Assembly (NCBI GenBank): GCA_023386885.1
Contig: JAEWIX010000017.1
Location: 1-17,452, forward strand
Direction of reading: 5' to 3'
DNA: 17,452 nt
Source: Pseudomonadota bacterium
GTDB taxonomy: Bacteria; Pseudomonadota; Alphaproteobacteria; Rhizobiales; Xanthobacteraceae
In this document: positions 6,877 to 14,933 of the stretch, one piece after another
How positions within the stretch are numbered: the stretch's first letter is position 1
How the letters are laid out: each line of letters begins with the position of its first letter
The notes under the pieces: generated by a model
What the model was told of the DNA's origin: nothing
Seen by the model: only the letters and a program-made list of their open reading frames with translations
The model's database searches: none
Translations under genes and position numbers: made by a program

Positions 6877-9042
6877 ATGATAGCCCGAATATTGGCCTTG
6901 TTGACGTACAGTTGCGGAATTTTGCTGCTTCTTGCATTCGGCTTGAGGTTGGGTGGCCCCCAATTTGTACTGGAATTATCTCATGATAGCCTTGGCCACC
7001 TAAGAGGTTATTCCTACGCTTATGTCATCCCCAAGCCGTGGGGTTGGCCTGTGCTGCGTACAACCGGGGACGAAGTCGACGGCTACTATTCAAGGCTTGT
7101 GCTATCCGAGAACGGCGTACCCTTGAAATACCCCCATGCCAATGCTCCCACCATCGATACAGTTGGCGAAGGCCGCTACGCACACATGCGTACTAACGAA
7201 CTGTACTTTTCAACATCTGACAATTCTGATCCGCGTAGTAACGGCCGCACCTACGAAATCTCAGTTCCCTTGACGCCAGCACCAAGTCTAACGAAGGCAC
7301 TCCTAATGGCAACGCTCCTTCTACTAGGAGCATGGGCTCTTGCGCGCAGCGGAGGCCGATGGCGATGGCACGGTCGCACGAAATTCGCTCTCACAGGCTT
7401 TGCAGTCTACGCCCTTATTTGGCAAGTACTCATCTGGGATGGCCGCCCACATATTATCAATTCCGGTGACGGCGGCGTTGTGGCCGGCATTGCAGCAGCC
7501 AATCTTTGGCCAGATCGCTTGGCCAGTGACATCGTTTATAGCAACATTGCCAATTTTAGCTTCTACAAGACCTTAACTATCCCGTTAACAATCGCCTTGA
7601 CTAGGTTAACGGACGATGTTGGAACTTCATATGCTTTGCTCTCGGCGCCGTTGTTGCTAATACAAATGTTCGGGTTCTATCTTCTGGGACGCCGACTTTG
7701 TCCCGGGTATGGCTGGCCAACGATTCTCGCATTTCTGTCTGTCGCTCCGGTTTACGTGATAAATGGCGAGCTGTGGGGTAGTCTGTCCGAGCCACTGACA
7801 CGATATGCCTTTAATGCGTTCTTCCCCTTCGTTCTCCTCACCGCGCTACCACCGATCGCGCCATGGAAGCCGTTCACAGCAATGGTCATGTGTGCGATCG
7901 GCATCTATCTTCATCCAGTAAGCGCACCAAGTGTCGCGCTTGCGCTATGGACTGCCTTTGCTCTCCAGCGCCCACCACAGTGGCGCTGGTCATATCACCT
8001 CTTAGTGATGATTGCCGCAGGTTCGGTGTTTCTTATAGCCGCAATACCGTTCGCTCTCTCATTCGTAGTGAATTTCCCGACACAATCAAATGCAGAATCT
8101 GCCCATCTGGCTGGTGAAATTTTGCGCGATTCAGTCGGGAGCGACTATGTCAGCCTACCTGCGGCACTAATCTCCTTTCTCCACTATACGGTAGCGACCC
8201 AGCAGCAGGGATTTGGCTGGCTCTGGCTTGTTATCATCACTGCGGCACTGATGCTGTGGAAGGTATCTCCACGTATGCCGCGGCTGTTCGCAAACAGGTT
8301 CCGATTTGTCGGACTAGTTGGTGTTGGCTTTATTCTTTCGTCGGTCGGACTTACCGCACTCGATCAGACTTTGGCTATACTGCGCAACGGATACCCGGCG
8401 CAGATGGATCTAATCCGCAATATACGCTTTCTCGTCCCTATTGCACTCATTCTAACGACATCCGGAGTGGCTTGGCTTGCTGCAGACATCACATTGCGCC
8501 CGCTCGCTCGCTCAATCGCACTGGCGTGCGGGGGCGCAATTGCGGTCCTCTGGATGCAAAGTTATCCAACGGTACCGCTACAAGAACTCTTTAGCCGCTT
8601 GGACGGCCGCATCAATCTGCAGCCAGACGGTTCAGCTCAGCGTGCCCTCGCTCTCTTAGCAAGAGCACCGTCGGGGGGCAGTGTTCTAACCTTGCCAGCA
8701 ACAATATCTACCCCAGAGAGTGAATTTGTTGGCCTAGCCGTGCGCTATGCCGGACGCCAGCCAACTATTTTCCTGCAGAAAGACATCAATCTTCTCGCAT
8801 ATAGCTCTAGCTCATCTATTCAGGACTGGGACACTCGTCAAAAATTGCTAAAACAACTGGAAATGGAGACAGATCCAGCGCGGGTCGACAGTTTGCTAAA
8901 TCAAATGACCGCACGCTATGGGATCACGTATGTACTCATGAATAAGGACGTCTCTGGAGCTCTTCGCACAGCAATTATTCATCGCGGCAATCAGCTGGGA
9001 CCAGAGGGCGACTGGGTACTTCAGCAGATCAGACAACACTAG
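6877..9042 (+). CDS. Polytopic membrane protein, GT-C-like (candidate polyprenyl-P-sugar-dependent transferase)
   Basis: 721 residues. An N-terminal membrane helix (about 5-25) is followed by a polar segment of about 110 residues, probably periplasmic. From residue 140 on there are many hydrophobic segments (ALLMATLLLLGAWAL, FALTGFAVYALIWQVLIW, LLSAPLLLIQMFGFYLLG, and others), and finally a soluble tail of about 150 residues from roughly 570. The acidic NSGDGG (195-200) follows an early helix, where GT-C enzymes place their catalytic acidic residues, and the overall plan matches GT-C glycosyltransferases. No family-defining signature is certain, so this is inference from architecture and neighbours. 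A stop codon lies directly before the ATG (TGAATG), so the start cannot move upstream. The stop overlaps the stop of the opposing gtrA-like gene at a CTAG. Alternative: a DUF-type membrane protein of glycan export. Confidence 0.75.
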   Translation: MIARILALLTYSCGILLLLAFGLRLGGPQFVLELSHDSLGHLRGYSYAYVIPKPWGWPVLRTTGDEVDGYYSRLVLSENGVPLKYPHANAPTIDTVGEGRYAHMRTNELYFSTSDNSDPRSNGRTYEISVPLTPAPSLTKALLMATLLLLGAWALARSGGRWRWHGRTKFALTGFAVYALIWQVLIWDGRPHIINSGDGGVVAGIAAANLWPDRLASDIVYSNIANFSFYKTLTIPLTIALTRLTDDVGTSYALLSAPLLLIQMFGFYLLGRRLCPGYGWPTILAFLSVAPVYVINGELWGSLSEPLTRYAFNAFFPFVLLTALPPIAPWKPFTAMVMCAIGIYLHPVSAPSVALALWTAFALQRPPQWRWSYHLLVMIAAGSVFLIAAIPFALSFVVNFPTQSNAESAHLAGEILRDSVGSDYVSLPAALISFLHYTVATQQQGFGWLWLVIITAALMLWKVSPRMPRLFANRFRFVGLVGVGFILSSVGLTALDQTLAILRNGYPAQMDLIRNIRFLVPIALILTTSGVAWLAADITLRPLARSIALACGGAIAVLWMQSYPTVPLQELFSRLDGRINLQPDGSAQRALALLARAPSGGSVLTLPATISTPESEFVGLAVRYAGRQPTIFLQKDINLLAYSSSSSIQDWDTRQKLLKQLEMETDPARVDSLLNQMTARYGITYVLMNKDVSGALRTAIIHRGNQLGPEGDWVLQQIRQH

Positions 9043-9437
9043 TTCGGATCCTCGCGCATCACCCATTTTGCCATAATCATATAGCCCGCGATCGTAACCA
9101 GCACCAAAGCAAAAGCGTTAGCGAGCACGAGGGTCAGTCCAAGACGATGTAGTGAACCGACAACAATACCAGCCAGTACGGAGTTTCCCGCCACCAGCAC
9201 CAGATAACGCGCTATAGAATAGCCTAAGGATCGATTTCCCCGAAAAGTGAAGGTTGCGTGTCCTACGTAATTTATAGCGCTCGCTATAACGGCAGCGGCA
9301 GCCGCTGCAATTGATGGCGACAAATCTGCGCTTCGCGCGAGAAGAAGGCTGAAAACAAGATAAGTTATCAAAGTTCCGCCACCCACCACACAATAGCGCA
9401 ACGGACGCAGAATCTCCTGCGCAAGAAGGCGTTCCAT
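9039..9437 (-). CDS. GtrA-like family membrane protein (second copy)
   Basis: 132 residues with four membrane segments: PLRYCVVGGGTLITYLVFSLLL, then a helix ending AINYVGHATFTF (the family's NF.. .TF pattern), YLVLVAGNSVLAGIVVG and LANAFALVLVTIAGYMIMAKWVM. I chose the ATG at 9437 because GGGAG sits seven bases upstream and the length then equals a normal GtrA. The longer frame to 9497 would overlap the upstream methyltransferase gene and adds atypical residues. It is the last gene of the minus-strand operon that begins with the asparagine synthase, 41 bp after the preceding stop. In that operon the GT2 enzyme is the natural partner, as GtrB is for GtrA. Its stop codon shares CTAG with the stop of the convergent membrane-protein gene. 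Confidence 0.9.
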   Translation of the reverse strand: MERLLAQEILRPLRYCVVGGGTLITYLVFSLLLARSADLSPSIAAAAAAVIASAINYVGHATFTFRGNRSLGYSIARYLVLVAGNSVLAGIVVGSLHRLGLTLVLANAFALVLVTIAGYMIMAKWVMREDPN

Positions 9438-9478
9438 CGAGCATCTCCCGTAATCAAAGTATCGGAGGCTGCAAATCA

Positions 9479-10237
9479 CTAAGCCGTGCGATTCCACTGG
9501 GCGACAAACATTGGGAATGGCACTTTACCTGGGAGCATGTTGTAAAAATCGTCAGCTAAGAACATGCCCCGTGCGAGCCGACGCTTTAACCACAAGGGGA
9601 AGCGTAAAATGAGGCTATTCAGAACAATAAAATACGCTGGTCCACCAAGGTACTGCACGCTTCTGACTGAAAAGCCCGAACCAGCCTGTCGTAGGAGTTT
9701 TCCGTGGCAGAGCGGCGCCTCGTCTTGCTCCTGGAACCAACGGTCTCTCCTGTACCAATACGTACGAAGAAAATTCAACAGAAATTCGGCATTCGGCTCG
9801 ACCATCAGCAGCAATCCACCCGGCTTGATTAGCCGCCGAAGATTGGCAAAGACCGTCGGAATATCCTTGATGCAATGATGCAATCCGCCGACCACAAAAG
9901 CACAGTCCGCAGCCTCCGGCCACATTCGTTGCTCACGTTCAGTGAGATCAAATACAAATGCCGACCGTCCGGTATTGCTTTCATACGCCTGACAAGAGCG
10001 AGGTGAGATGTCCAACCCGATCACGTTGACATCAGGAAAGCGGCCAATCAATGCTTGGGTGTTAAATCCGCTTCCACAAGCCAATTCGATTACGGTCTTG
10101 CCAGACAAATTCACGCCATCGAACATCGCCCTGTAGATGTAGCGGTCACGATAGGCTAATGACGCAGGATCGTAATAGTGCCTTTCATAATCATCGAGGA
10201 TGTGATCGTAGTGTTCCGCCTGTCCACGATAGTTCAT
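9479..10237 (-). CDS. Class I SAM-dependent methyltransferase (second of three)
   Basis: 252 residues. Motif I is VIELACGSGFNT (49-60), followed by VIGLDISPRSC, the FVVGGLHHCIKD segment and IKPGGLLLMVEPN. The C-terminal third contains a hydrophobic patch (YFIVLNSLILRFPLWLK) and the ending PMFVAQWNRTA. The start is firm: its ATG shares the A of the preceding gene's TAA (TAATG), indicating translational coupling. Likely role is O- or N-methylation of a sugar or lipid-linked intermediate of the glycan made by this operon. The target cannot be read from sequence. Confidence 0.9.
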   Translation of the reverse strand: MNYRGQAEHYDHILDDYERHYYDPASLAYRDRYIYRAMFDGVNLSGKTVIELACGSGFNTQALIGRFPDVNVIGLDISPRSCQAYESNTGRSAFVFDLTEREQRMWPEAADCAFVVGGLHHCIKDIPTVFANLRRLIKPGGLLLMVEPNAEFLLNFLRTYWYRRDRWFQEQDEAPLCHGKLLRQAGSGFSVRSVQYLGGPAYFIVLNSLILRFPLWLKRRLARGMFLADDFYNMLPGKVPFPMFVAQWNRTA

Positions 10238-10956
10238 TAGTTGGCCTCGTCATTAGCAGGCTTAATGCCAACAAAGCAGTGGTTCAAACCATAGACGAAA
10301 CCTGTTCGCTGAATGTCAACTAGCCCTGCTTCACGCATCAACTGCTCGACGTCTCTCGGATCAATCCCCATAACCTCGCCATCAGCAACATCACGATGCT
10401 TGTCTTCACTATACCACCAAATGGCATGACCAACGTCACCGATCAGTCTCCCGATCATAGTTACGATTACTTGACCGTCTGGACGAAGCACTCGCACAGC
10501 TTCACGCATAGCCTCTTTGCGTTCCGGGATATGATTGAGGCAAGCGACAAAACTGACTGTATCGAAAGATCCTGTCTCCAACGGTAGTTCCTTGCAGTCC
10601 TTAACAATAAGACAATCGCCTCCCCAATCGACTACGTCGACCCCTATGCTCATCTGTCCGATAGCTACCTGGCGCGCATCAACCGCGCGCTCGCGATAAA
10701 GGTTGACCAGCATATTGTCACCAGCTCCGATGTCGAGCAGACGCCCTCTTAAGAGCGGCAGCACGATTGCAAGTCGTTCAGCGCGTAGCGACGTTAAATG
10801 AACCTGTTCACATGCCACATCTGGCAGCACAATCATGCGCAAGGGTGCACCCAACAAATCCCAAAGAGATTGTAAGAGCGATTTAGGCCGATTTAGTGAC
10901 CACGATGGCGGACGAGATCCAAACATCGTGCGAGACTTATCTGGGATCGAAACCAT
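10237..10956 (-). CDS. Class I SAM-dependent methyltransferase (third of three)
   Basis: 239 residues from the ATG at 10956. Motif I is LLDIGAGDNMLV (about 73-84), then GVDVVDW, FDTVSFVACLNHIPERKEA and LRPDGQVIVTMIG. Three ATGs are clustered (10968, 10962, 10956) and another lies at 10926. I prefer 10956 because GGGA lies six bases upstream; it overlaps the end of the GT2 gene by 20 bp. Starting at 10968 would give 243 residues. The stop overlaps the next gene's start (TAATG). The motif-I loop, with ADN after G, is a little different from the other two methyltransferases. Role inferred: modification of the same glycan or its carrier-linked precursor. Confidence 0.87.
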   Translation of the reverse strand: MVSIPDKSRTMFGSRPPSWSLNRPKSLLQSLWDLLGAPLRMIVLPDVACEQVHLTSLRAERLAIVLPLLRGRLLDIGAGDNMLVNLYRERAVDARQVAIGQMSIGVDVVDWGGDCLIVKDCKELPLETGSFDTVSFVACLNHIPERKEAMREAVRVLRPDGQVIVTMIGRLIGDVGHAIWWYSEDKHRDVADGEVMGIDPRDVEQLMREAGLVDIQRTGFVYGLNHCFVGIKPANDEAN

Positions 10957-11881
10957 CCTCATTCCCATCGGATTCGACTAACAAAAATTCCTGAAAGCCA
11001 CCGCCATTCAATTGGCCGAGTCGAAACTGACTTACTTGATCGGCTAGTAGACCAAACAGGACGACCAATATGCCTAATAGCATAAGAAATAGCCCTCCCA
11101 CTGGAATGCCCATATGTGAATACAGCGCGATCAGCAAGCTATAGGCTACGCCTATTCCTGCGCATATCGTGCCTATGGGCAGGAAAAAGCGCATCGGAGA
11201 GAAGAGCAGAACAGCGCGAACAAGCTGCATAATTGCTTCGAATCCATCCTTCACACGTACGGTCGATGACCCGATGCGCGGGTTGGTCGTAATCGGTTCA
11301 AAAGCAACCGGGTAGCGTCGCTCTAACATCACGAGAGTAGTGACGAGACTCGAACTGAAGCGATCTGGAATAAGCTCAAGATACCGCAACACAGCCTGAC
11401 GCTGAAAAACACGGAGGCCACAATTCAAATCCGAGCCAGCCCTAACGCTGATACTTTGGCCGATTAATCGGATGATCCATTTGCCAATGCCACGGGTCAG
11501 TGTTGCTGATCCGTTGATTCTTTGTCCCATCACAGCAATTAGATCCTCACTGCAGATGCGGTCAAATATTCTCAGCAAATCCTCGGGACGATGCTCATTG
11601 TCAGCATCGAACCAAGCCACGTAGTCGCGTGTCGCGTTACGCATACCGGTTTTGAGTGCGGCTCCCTGACCCCGATTGTACCGATGACGAATTACCTTTA
11701 CCCCGCCGACTGCACGCGCAGAATCGCCGGTACCATCGCCGGAATGATCGTCAATCAAAATGATCTCCGCTCCAGGAACAGCTTGGACCAATTGTTGAAG
11801 CGTTCCGGCGATGCCCGCACCTTCATTGAAAGCCGGAACCACCACGGACAGTTTCTGAAAATCCCGCTTACTAACAGTCAC
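10937..11881 (-). CDS. GT2 glycosyltransferase, polyprenyl-phosphate-sugar synthase type
   Basis: 314 residues. GT-A fold of family GT2: LSVVVPAFNE (11-20), LIDDHSGDGTG (42-52), NRGQGAALKTGM (69-80) and the metal/nucleotide site DAD (92-94) in WFDADNEH. Two C-terminal membrane helices (about 232-254 and 260-280) end in LLADQVSQFRL, the layout of GtrB-like and dolichol-phosphate-mannose-synthase-like enzymes that put a sugar on polyprenyl phosphate at the cytoplasmic face of the inner membrane. The start is GTG in a GTGA overlap with the asparagine synthase stop, backed by GGAAGG six bases upstream. With GtrA-type proteins nearby it is the probable GtrB equivalent. The donor is unknown; GDP-mannose is suggested by manC, but UDP-sugars are also common for this family. 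Confidence 0.9.
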   Translation of the reverse strand: MTVSKRDFQKLSVVVPAFNEGAGIAGTLQQLVQAVPGAEIILIDDHSGDGTGDSARAVGGVKVIRHRYNRGQGAALKTGMRNATRDYVAWFDADNEHRPEDLLRIFDRICSEDLIAVMGQRINGSATLTRGIGKWIIRLIGQSISVRAGSDLNCGLRVFQRQAVLRYLELIPDRFSSSLVTTLVMLERRYPVAFEPITTNPRIGSSTVRVKDGFEAIMQLVRAVLLFSPMRFFLPIGTICAGIGVAYSLLIALYSHMGIPVGGLFLMLLGILVVLFGLLADQVSQFRLGQLNGGGFQEFLLVESDGNEDGFDPR

Positions 11882-13764
11882 GTGGTACCTTCCATATCAA
11901 GCCAAACCGCAATCGTAAGTAAGGTCCATATGGAGTACTTGCGATCGACTAAACCGCCAATGTGTTGCCTCCAGATATTGCGCACGCCATCAGGCCTCAG
12001 AAATGGCTCCAAAAAATCTGCATTAGCGTTTAAATATCGCTCGGCAAGAGGCCGAATGGCTCCGCGCAATAGCATATTAATAGGGATATTGAAGCCAAGC
12101 TTTGGACCTCGGACAAGTTGTTTGGGCCCTCCCAGCAACTGTAGCACCTTACGCAAGATCAGCTTGGTAGAAGTACCCGACGAGCCAAATAGTAGATTGG
12201 GATGAAGGCTCCCGGCGAGATCCATCACCCGGCGGTCGAGTAATGGCACTCGCACTTCTAGCCCATGGGCCATGCTTGCTCTGTCAACCTTCGTTAGCAT
12301 ATCCGCTGGTAGATAGTAGGTCTGGTCAGCGAGCATCGCCTTATCCGTCGTGCCGCCAGCAGCATTACGGAAAGCATCGGCATAGCCAGCGAATGGATCC
12401 ATATGCATCTGATCAAGAAGCTCTGGACCGTAAAGATTTTCCCGCTCGTCATTCGGCAGATAGTGCCGCCACGTACCATGGGGGACAACATGGGAAAAAC
12501 CATGGATGAGACGATAGAGCTTCTCTGCAAGAGTCTGACGACTGTCCCTTACGACCATAACATTACGCAACTGCGCCGAAGCGATGCGCGCGAGTCCGCG
12601 CGGCAAAAAACTCTTGATTCTTTCAGCGTGTACCGTCGCTCGATACGTAGAATATCCTCCAAAAAATTCATCTCCACCATCACCACTAAGTGCTACTTTT
12701 ACATGGCGGCGAACCTCGCGTGACAGCTGGTATGTAGCGAGCATACTCGCATCTCCAAGCTGACCATCAACCGCCAACGCGCATGCAACGAAATCGTTCG
12801 AGGTCTCAACACTGTCGTTCAGCCGAATCGAATTAACGTTTCGACCAGCAGCGGCTGCTAGCGCTTGGACGTTTGCCGATTCATCGTGGGATCTTTCAGG
12901 AAAACTAACAGAAAATAATTGAACATTCCGCGTTGTGGGTAGGCTTAACGTAATCAGGGAAGAATCAATCCCTCCACTTTGTAGCGAGCCGATATCGACA
13001 TCAGAAATGAGTTGATCGCTAACAACTTCTCTAAGCGTGTCCATCAGACGCGGTACCGCTTCGCACATCTCCGTGACCTGACCTTGCCGAGATGGCGACC
13101 AAAACCTTTGCTCTCGCGTGGAGCCTTTTTCATGAACAAGCAAAGTCCCAGGAGGTACCTGCCGTATATCTCGGATCGTTGAACGAGTAGGTGCCGGATA
13201 TCCTTGTGATAGCATATGAGCTAGATCAGGTGCGGACAACTTAGGTGCACCAGTTCCTAGCAAACGCAGTGCTTTAATTTCACTGGCAAAGGCTATTCTG
13301 GAAGGCGTCTCCATAACATAGAGGGGTTTGATGCCAATTCCGTCCCGCGCTAAGATGAGTCGTTGCGTCTGCCGATCCCATAAACTGATGGCGAACATGC
13401 CCTCGAATATCTCAAATGCCTTGAGCCCCCAAGCTAAATAGGCAGCTGGAATGATCTCGGTATCGGATGAGGTGCGACACTGAAACCCAGTTTCACGCGC
13501 CAAGCGTTTAGCAATTGACTCGTCATTATAAATCTCGCCATTATAGACTATAACAACGCGACCGCATTGCGAAGCAAAGGGCTGAGCGGCCGCGCCTGAT
13601 AAATCTCGGATCGCGAGTCGGCGGTGAGACAGCGTGACTGGGCCTTCTGTCCACACTCCTTCGGCATCGGGACCGCGATGACTCAGACGACTCGCCATCC
13701 GCAAGGCAAGATTCTGATCAGCTGGTGCTCCGTTCAGATTTAGCAGTCCCGCAATACCACACAT
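11878..13764 (-). CDS. asnB: Glutamine-hydrolysing asparagine synthase family amidotransferase
   Basis: 628 residues in two domains. The N-terminal Ntn glutaminase starts MCGIAG with catalytic Cys2 exposed after Met removal, then RRLAIRDL (48-55) and YNGEIYN (74-80). The C-terminal ATP-PPase has SGGIDSS (263-269) and GDGGDEFFGGY (361-371). All key residues are present, so it should be active in ammonia transfer. The length is typical of the long AsnB-like group found in polysaccharide clusters. The start at 13764 is required by Cys2. It is the first gene of a packed operon with GT2, two methyltransferases and gtrA, so its real product may be an amidated sugar acid or another modified glycan unit rather than free asparagine. 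That is inference; a housekeeping role cannot be excluded. Confidence 0.93.
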   Translation of the reverse strand: MCGIAGLLNLNGAPADQNLALRMASRLSHRGPDAEGVWTEGPVTLSHRRLAIRDLSGAAAQPFASQCGRVVIVYNGEIYNDESIAKRLARETGFQCRTSSDTEIIPAAYLAWGLKAFEIFEGMFAISLWDRQTQRLILARDGIGIKPLYVMETPSRIAFASEIKALRLLGTGAPKLSAPDLAHMLSQGYPAPTRSTIRDIRQVPPGTLLVHEKGSTREQRFWSPSRQGQVTEMCEAVPRLMDTLREVVSDQLISDVDIGSLQSGGIDSSLITLSLPTTRNVQLFSVSFPERSHDESANVQALAAAAGRNVNSIRLNDSVETSNDFVACALAVDGQLGDASMLATYQLSREVRRHVKVALSGDGGDEFFGGYSTYRATVHAERIKSFLPRGLARIASAQLRNVMVVRDSRQTLAEKLYRLIHGFSHVVPHGTWRHYLPNDERENLYGPELLDQMHMDPFAGYADAFRNAAGGTTDKAMLADQTYYLPADMLTKVDRASMAHGLEVRVPLLDRRVMDLAGSLHPNLLFGSSGTSTKLILRKVLQLLGGPKQLVRGPKLGFNIPINMLLRGAIRPLAERYLNANADFLEPFLRPDGVRNIWRQHIGGLVDRKYSIWTLLTIAVWLDMEGTT

Positions 13765-13934
13765 AAATTCCGACGCTCCGTAATGCGGCTAATGACCGCG
13801 CGCATGGATAGACTATCAGCAGCTTCTTGCAAACATCGAAACTTGCCATTTTCGATCCCGTCCCCGATATGGGTTCAGGCCATTTCCCATGTAGCCGGAG
13901 AAACCCGACACCGAGCGATAGGCTAACCTTAATC
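13765..13934 (-). promoter_or_regulatory. Leader/promoter region of the asparagine synthase operon
   Basis: 170 bp between the operon's first ATG and the end of the IS66 remnant. It must hold the operon promoter unless transcription enters from the insertion sequences. I see no certain -35/-10 pair. A GGA lies close upstream of the ATG as a weak ribosome binding site. No gene is recognisable here. Confidence 0.3.
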
Positions 13935-14807
13935 GTAAGCGCTCAGTCGCAACCCTATGGATGCTGGGTTGACGTTTTGCGGAATCGCCATGGCATGAGG
14001 TCGTCGACCTTGCTTTGCGGATGGCCGGCGATGATTGCCTCGAGTGTTTCGGCGATATAGGCGACGGGATTGACGTCGTTAAGCTTGCAGGTGGCAACGA
14101 TCGAGGCCAGCAGGGCCCAGTTTTCTGCTCCGATCTCATGGCCGGCGAAGAGTGCATTTTTCCGGGTCAGGCAGATCGGCCGGATGGCGTTCTCGACCGG
14201 ATTGGTGTCGAGTTCGAGACGCCCGTCATCGAGGAAGCGCGTCAGCCCCTGCCAGTGATTAAGCGCGTAGCGGATGTCCTCGGCGAGCGTCGAGCCGCTG
14301 GAGATCATCGAGAGTTGTTTCTCGAACCATGGTTTCAACGCGGCGACGATGGGCAGGGAATGCTCCTTGCGTGCGGCCAGTCGGATGTCCGGCGATGAGC
14401 CGCGGACCGTGGCTTCGATGGCGTAAAGCTGCGCGATCTGCCGAACCGCGGCCTCGGCGATCGGCGACTTGCTGTTGCGGACCAATTTGACAAAACGCCG
14501 GCGCAAATGGCTCCAGCAATACACCAGCGTCCACGGTCCCTGCGGCCGAACGACCGCGGTGAGCCGGTTATATCCGTCATAGGCGTCGCACTGCAGGAAG
14601 CGTCCGTTGCAGCCGTCGAGGAACTGCTCGGCGAAGGCGCCGCTACGGCCGGGGGCATATCGGAACAGCACGATCGGCGGACCTCGGCCGCCGTAGCCGC
14701 GATCGTCGGAGACGATCGCCCAGAAGTAGCCTTTCTTGGTCGCGCCGCGCCCCGGATCGAGCACCGGCGCCGTGGTTTCGTCCATGAACAGGCGATCCGC
14801 GCGCGCT
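13935..14807 (-). mobile_element. IS66-family remnant (tnpC end plus one terminus)
   Basis: The element's left end is recognisable by GTAAGCGCTCAGTCGC at 13935, the same GTAAGCG start as the second IS66 element. It lies 20 bp beyond the tnpC stop. The rest of the element (tnpA, tnpB, first half of tnpC and the other terminus) is missing; the sequence switches to unrelated DNA at a CTAG at 14806-14809. It is distinct in sequence from the IS66 element at 14907-17216. Confidence 0.8.
13955..14806 (-). pseudogene. tnpC: IS66 transposase TnpC, C-terminal fragment
   Basis: About 284 codons of the C-terminal half of an IS66 DDE transposase. Visible: the first Asp in LFMDETTAPVLDPG, the second in QCDAYDGYNRL, then YCWSHLRRRF, the Glu in NPVENAIRP, and the family's closing segment (KNALFAGHEIGAENWA, then VDDLMPWRF). 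So all three catalytic acidic residues remain, but the N-terminal half with its helical and zinc-binding regions (usually 200 or more residues) is absent. The upstream end is cut at 14806-14809, and the GTG that opens the frame there belongs to the neighbouring DNA. Not expected to be functional. Confidence 0.88.
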
Positions 14808-14906
14808 AGTCTCACTGAGTCAGAAAGCCGCAGGCGATAGCCATTTGGAATCAGTTATTTGGGGGAGATTCAGGTTCAGCACGAAGGAACTGAGAATGGG
14901 TCAACG
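14808..14906 (+). mobile_element. Terminal fragment of another insertion sequence (possibly IS630-like)
   Basis: About 99 bp wedged between two IS66 pieces and similar to neither. Its left junction is at a TA inside CTAG, the target type used by IS630 elements. Its right part has AAGGA (14884-14888) seven bases before an ATG at 14896 reading Met-Gly-Gln, then is cut by the second IS66 element. I read it as the end and first codons of a transposase gene. The family is a guess from the TA junction and the Met-Gly-Gln start. Confidence 0.35.
14899..14906. repeat. Left flank of IS66, near-duplicate of right flank
   Basis: GGTCAACG immediately outside the left end of the element at 14907. It matches the 8 bp outside the right end (17217-17224, GGTCAAGG) at 7 of 8 positions. 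IS66 elements normally make 8-bp target duplications. Confidence 0.5.
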
Positions 14907-14933
14907 GTAAGCGAGAAGCCGATGCCGTTCAGC
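14907..14933 (+). repeat. IS66 terminal inverted repeat, left
   Basis: Begins GTAAGCGAGAAGCCGATG. Pairs with the inverted copy at 17190-17216 (19 of 27 matching). Confidence 0.75.

Noticed and set aside
9438..9497. 20-residue extension of the second GtrA protein
   Set aside because: It would overlap the upstream gene; GGGAG before the ATG at 9437 and the normal family length favour the short form.
13816..14157. 113-codon minus frame between the asparagine synthase and the IS66 remnant
   Set aside because: It mostly lies over tnpC in a wrong frame; no recognisable protein and no ribosome binding site.
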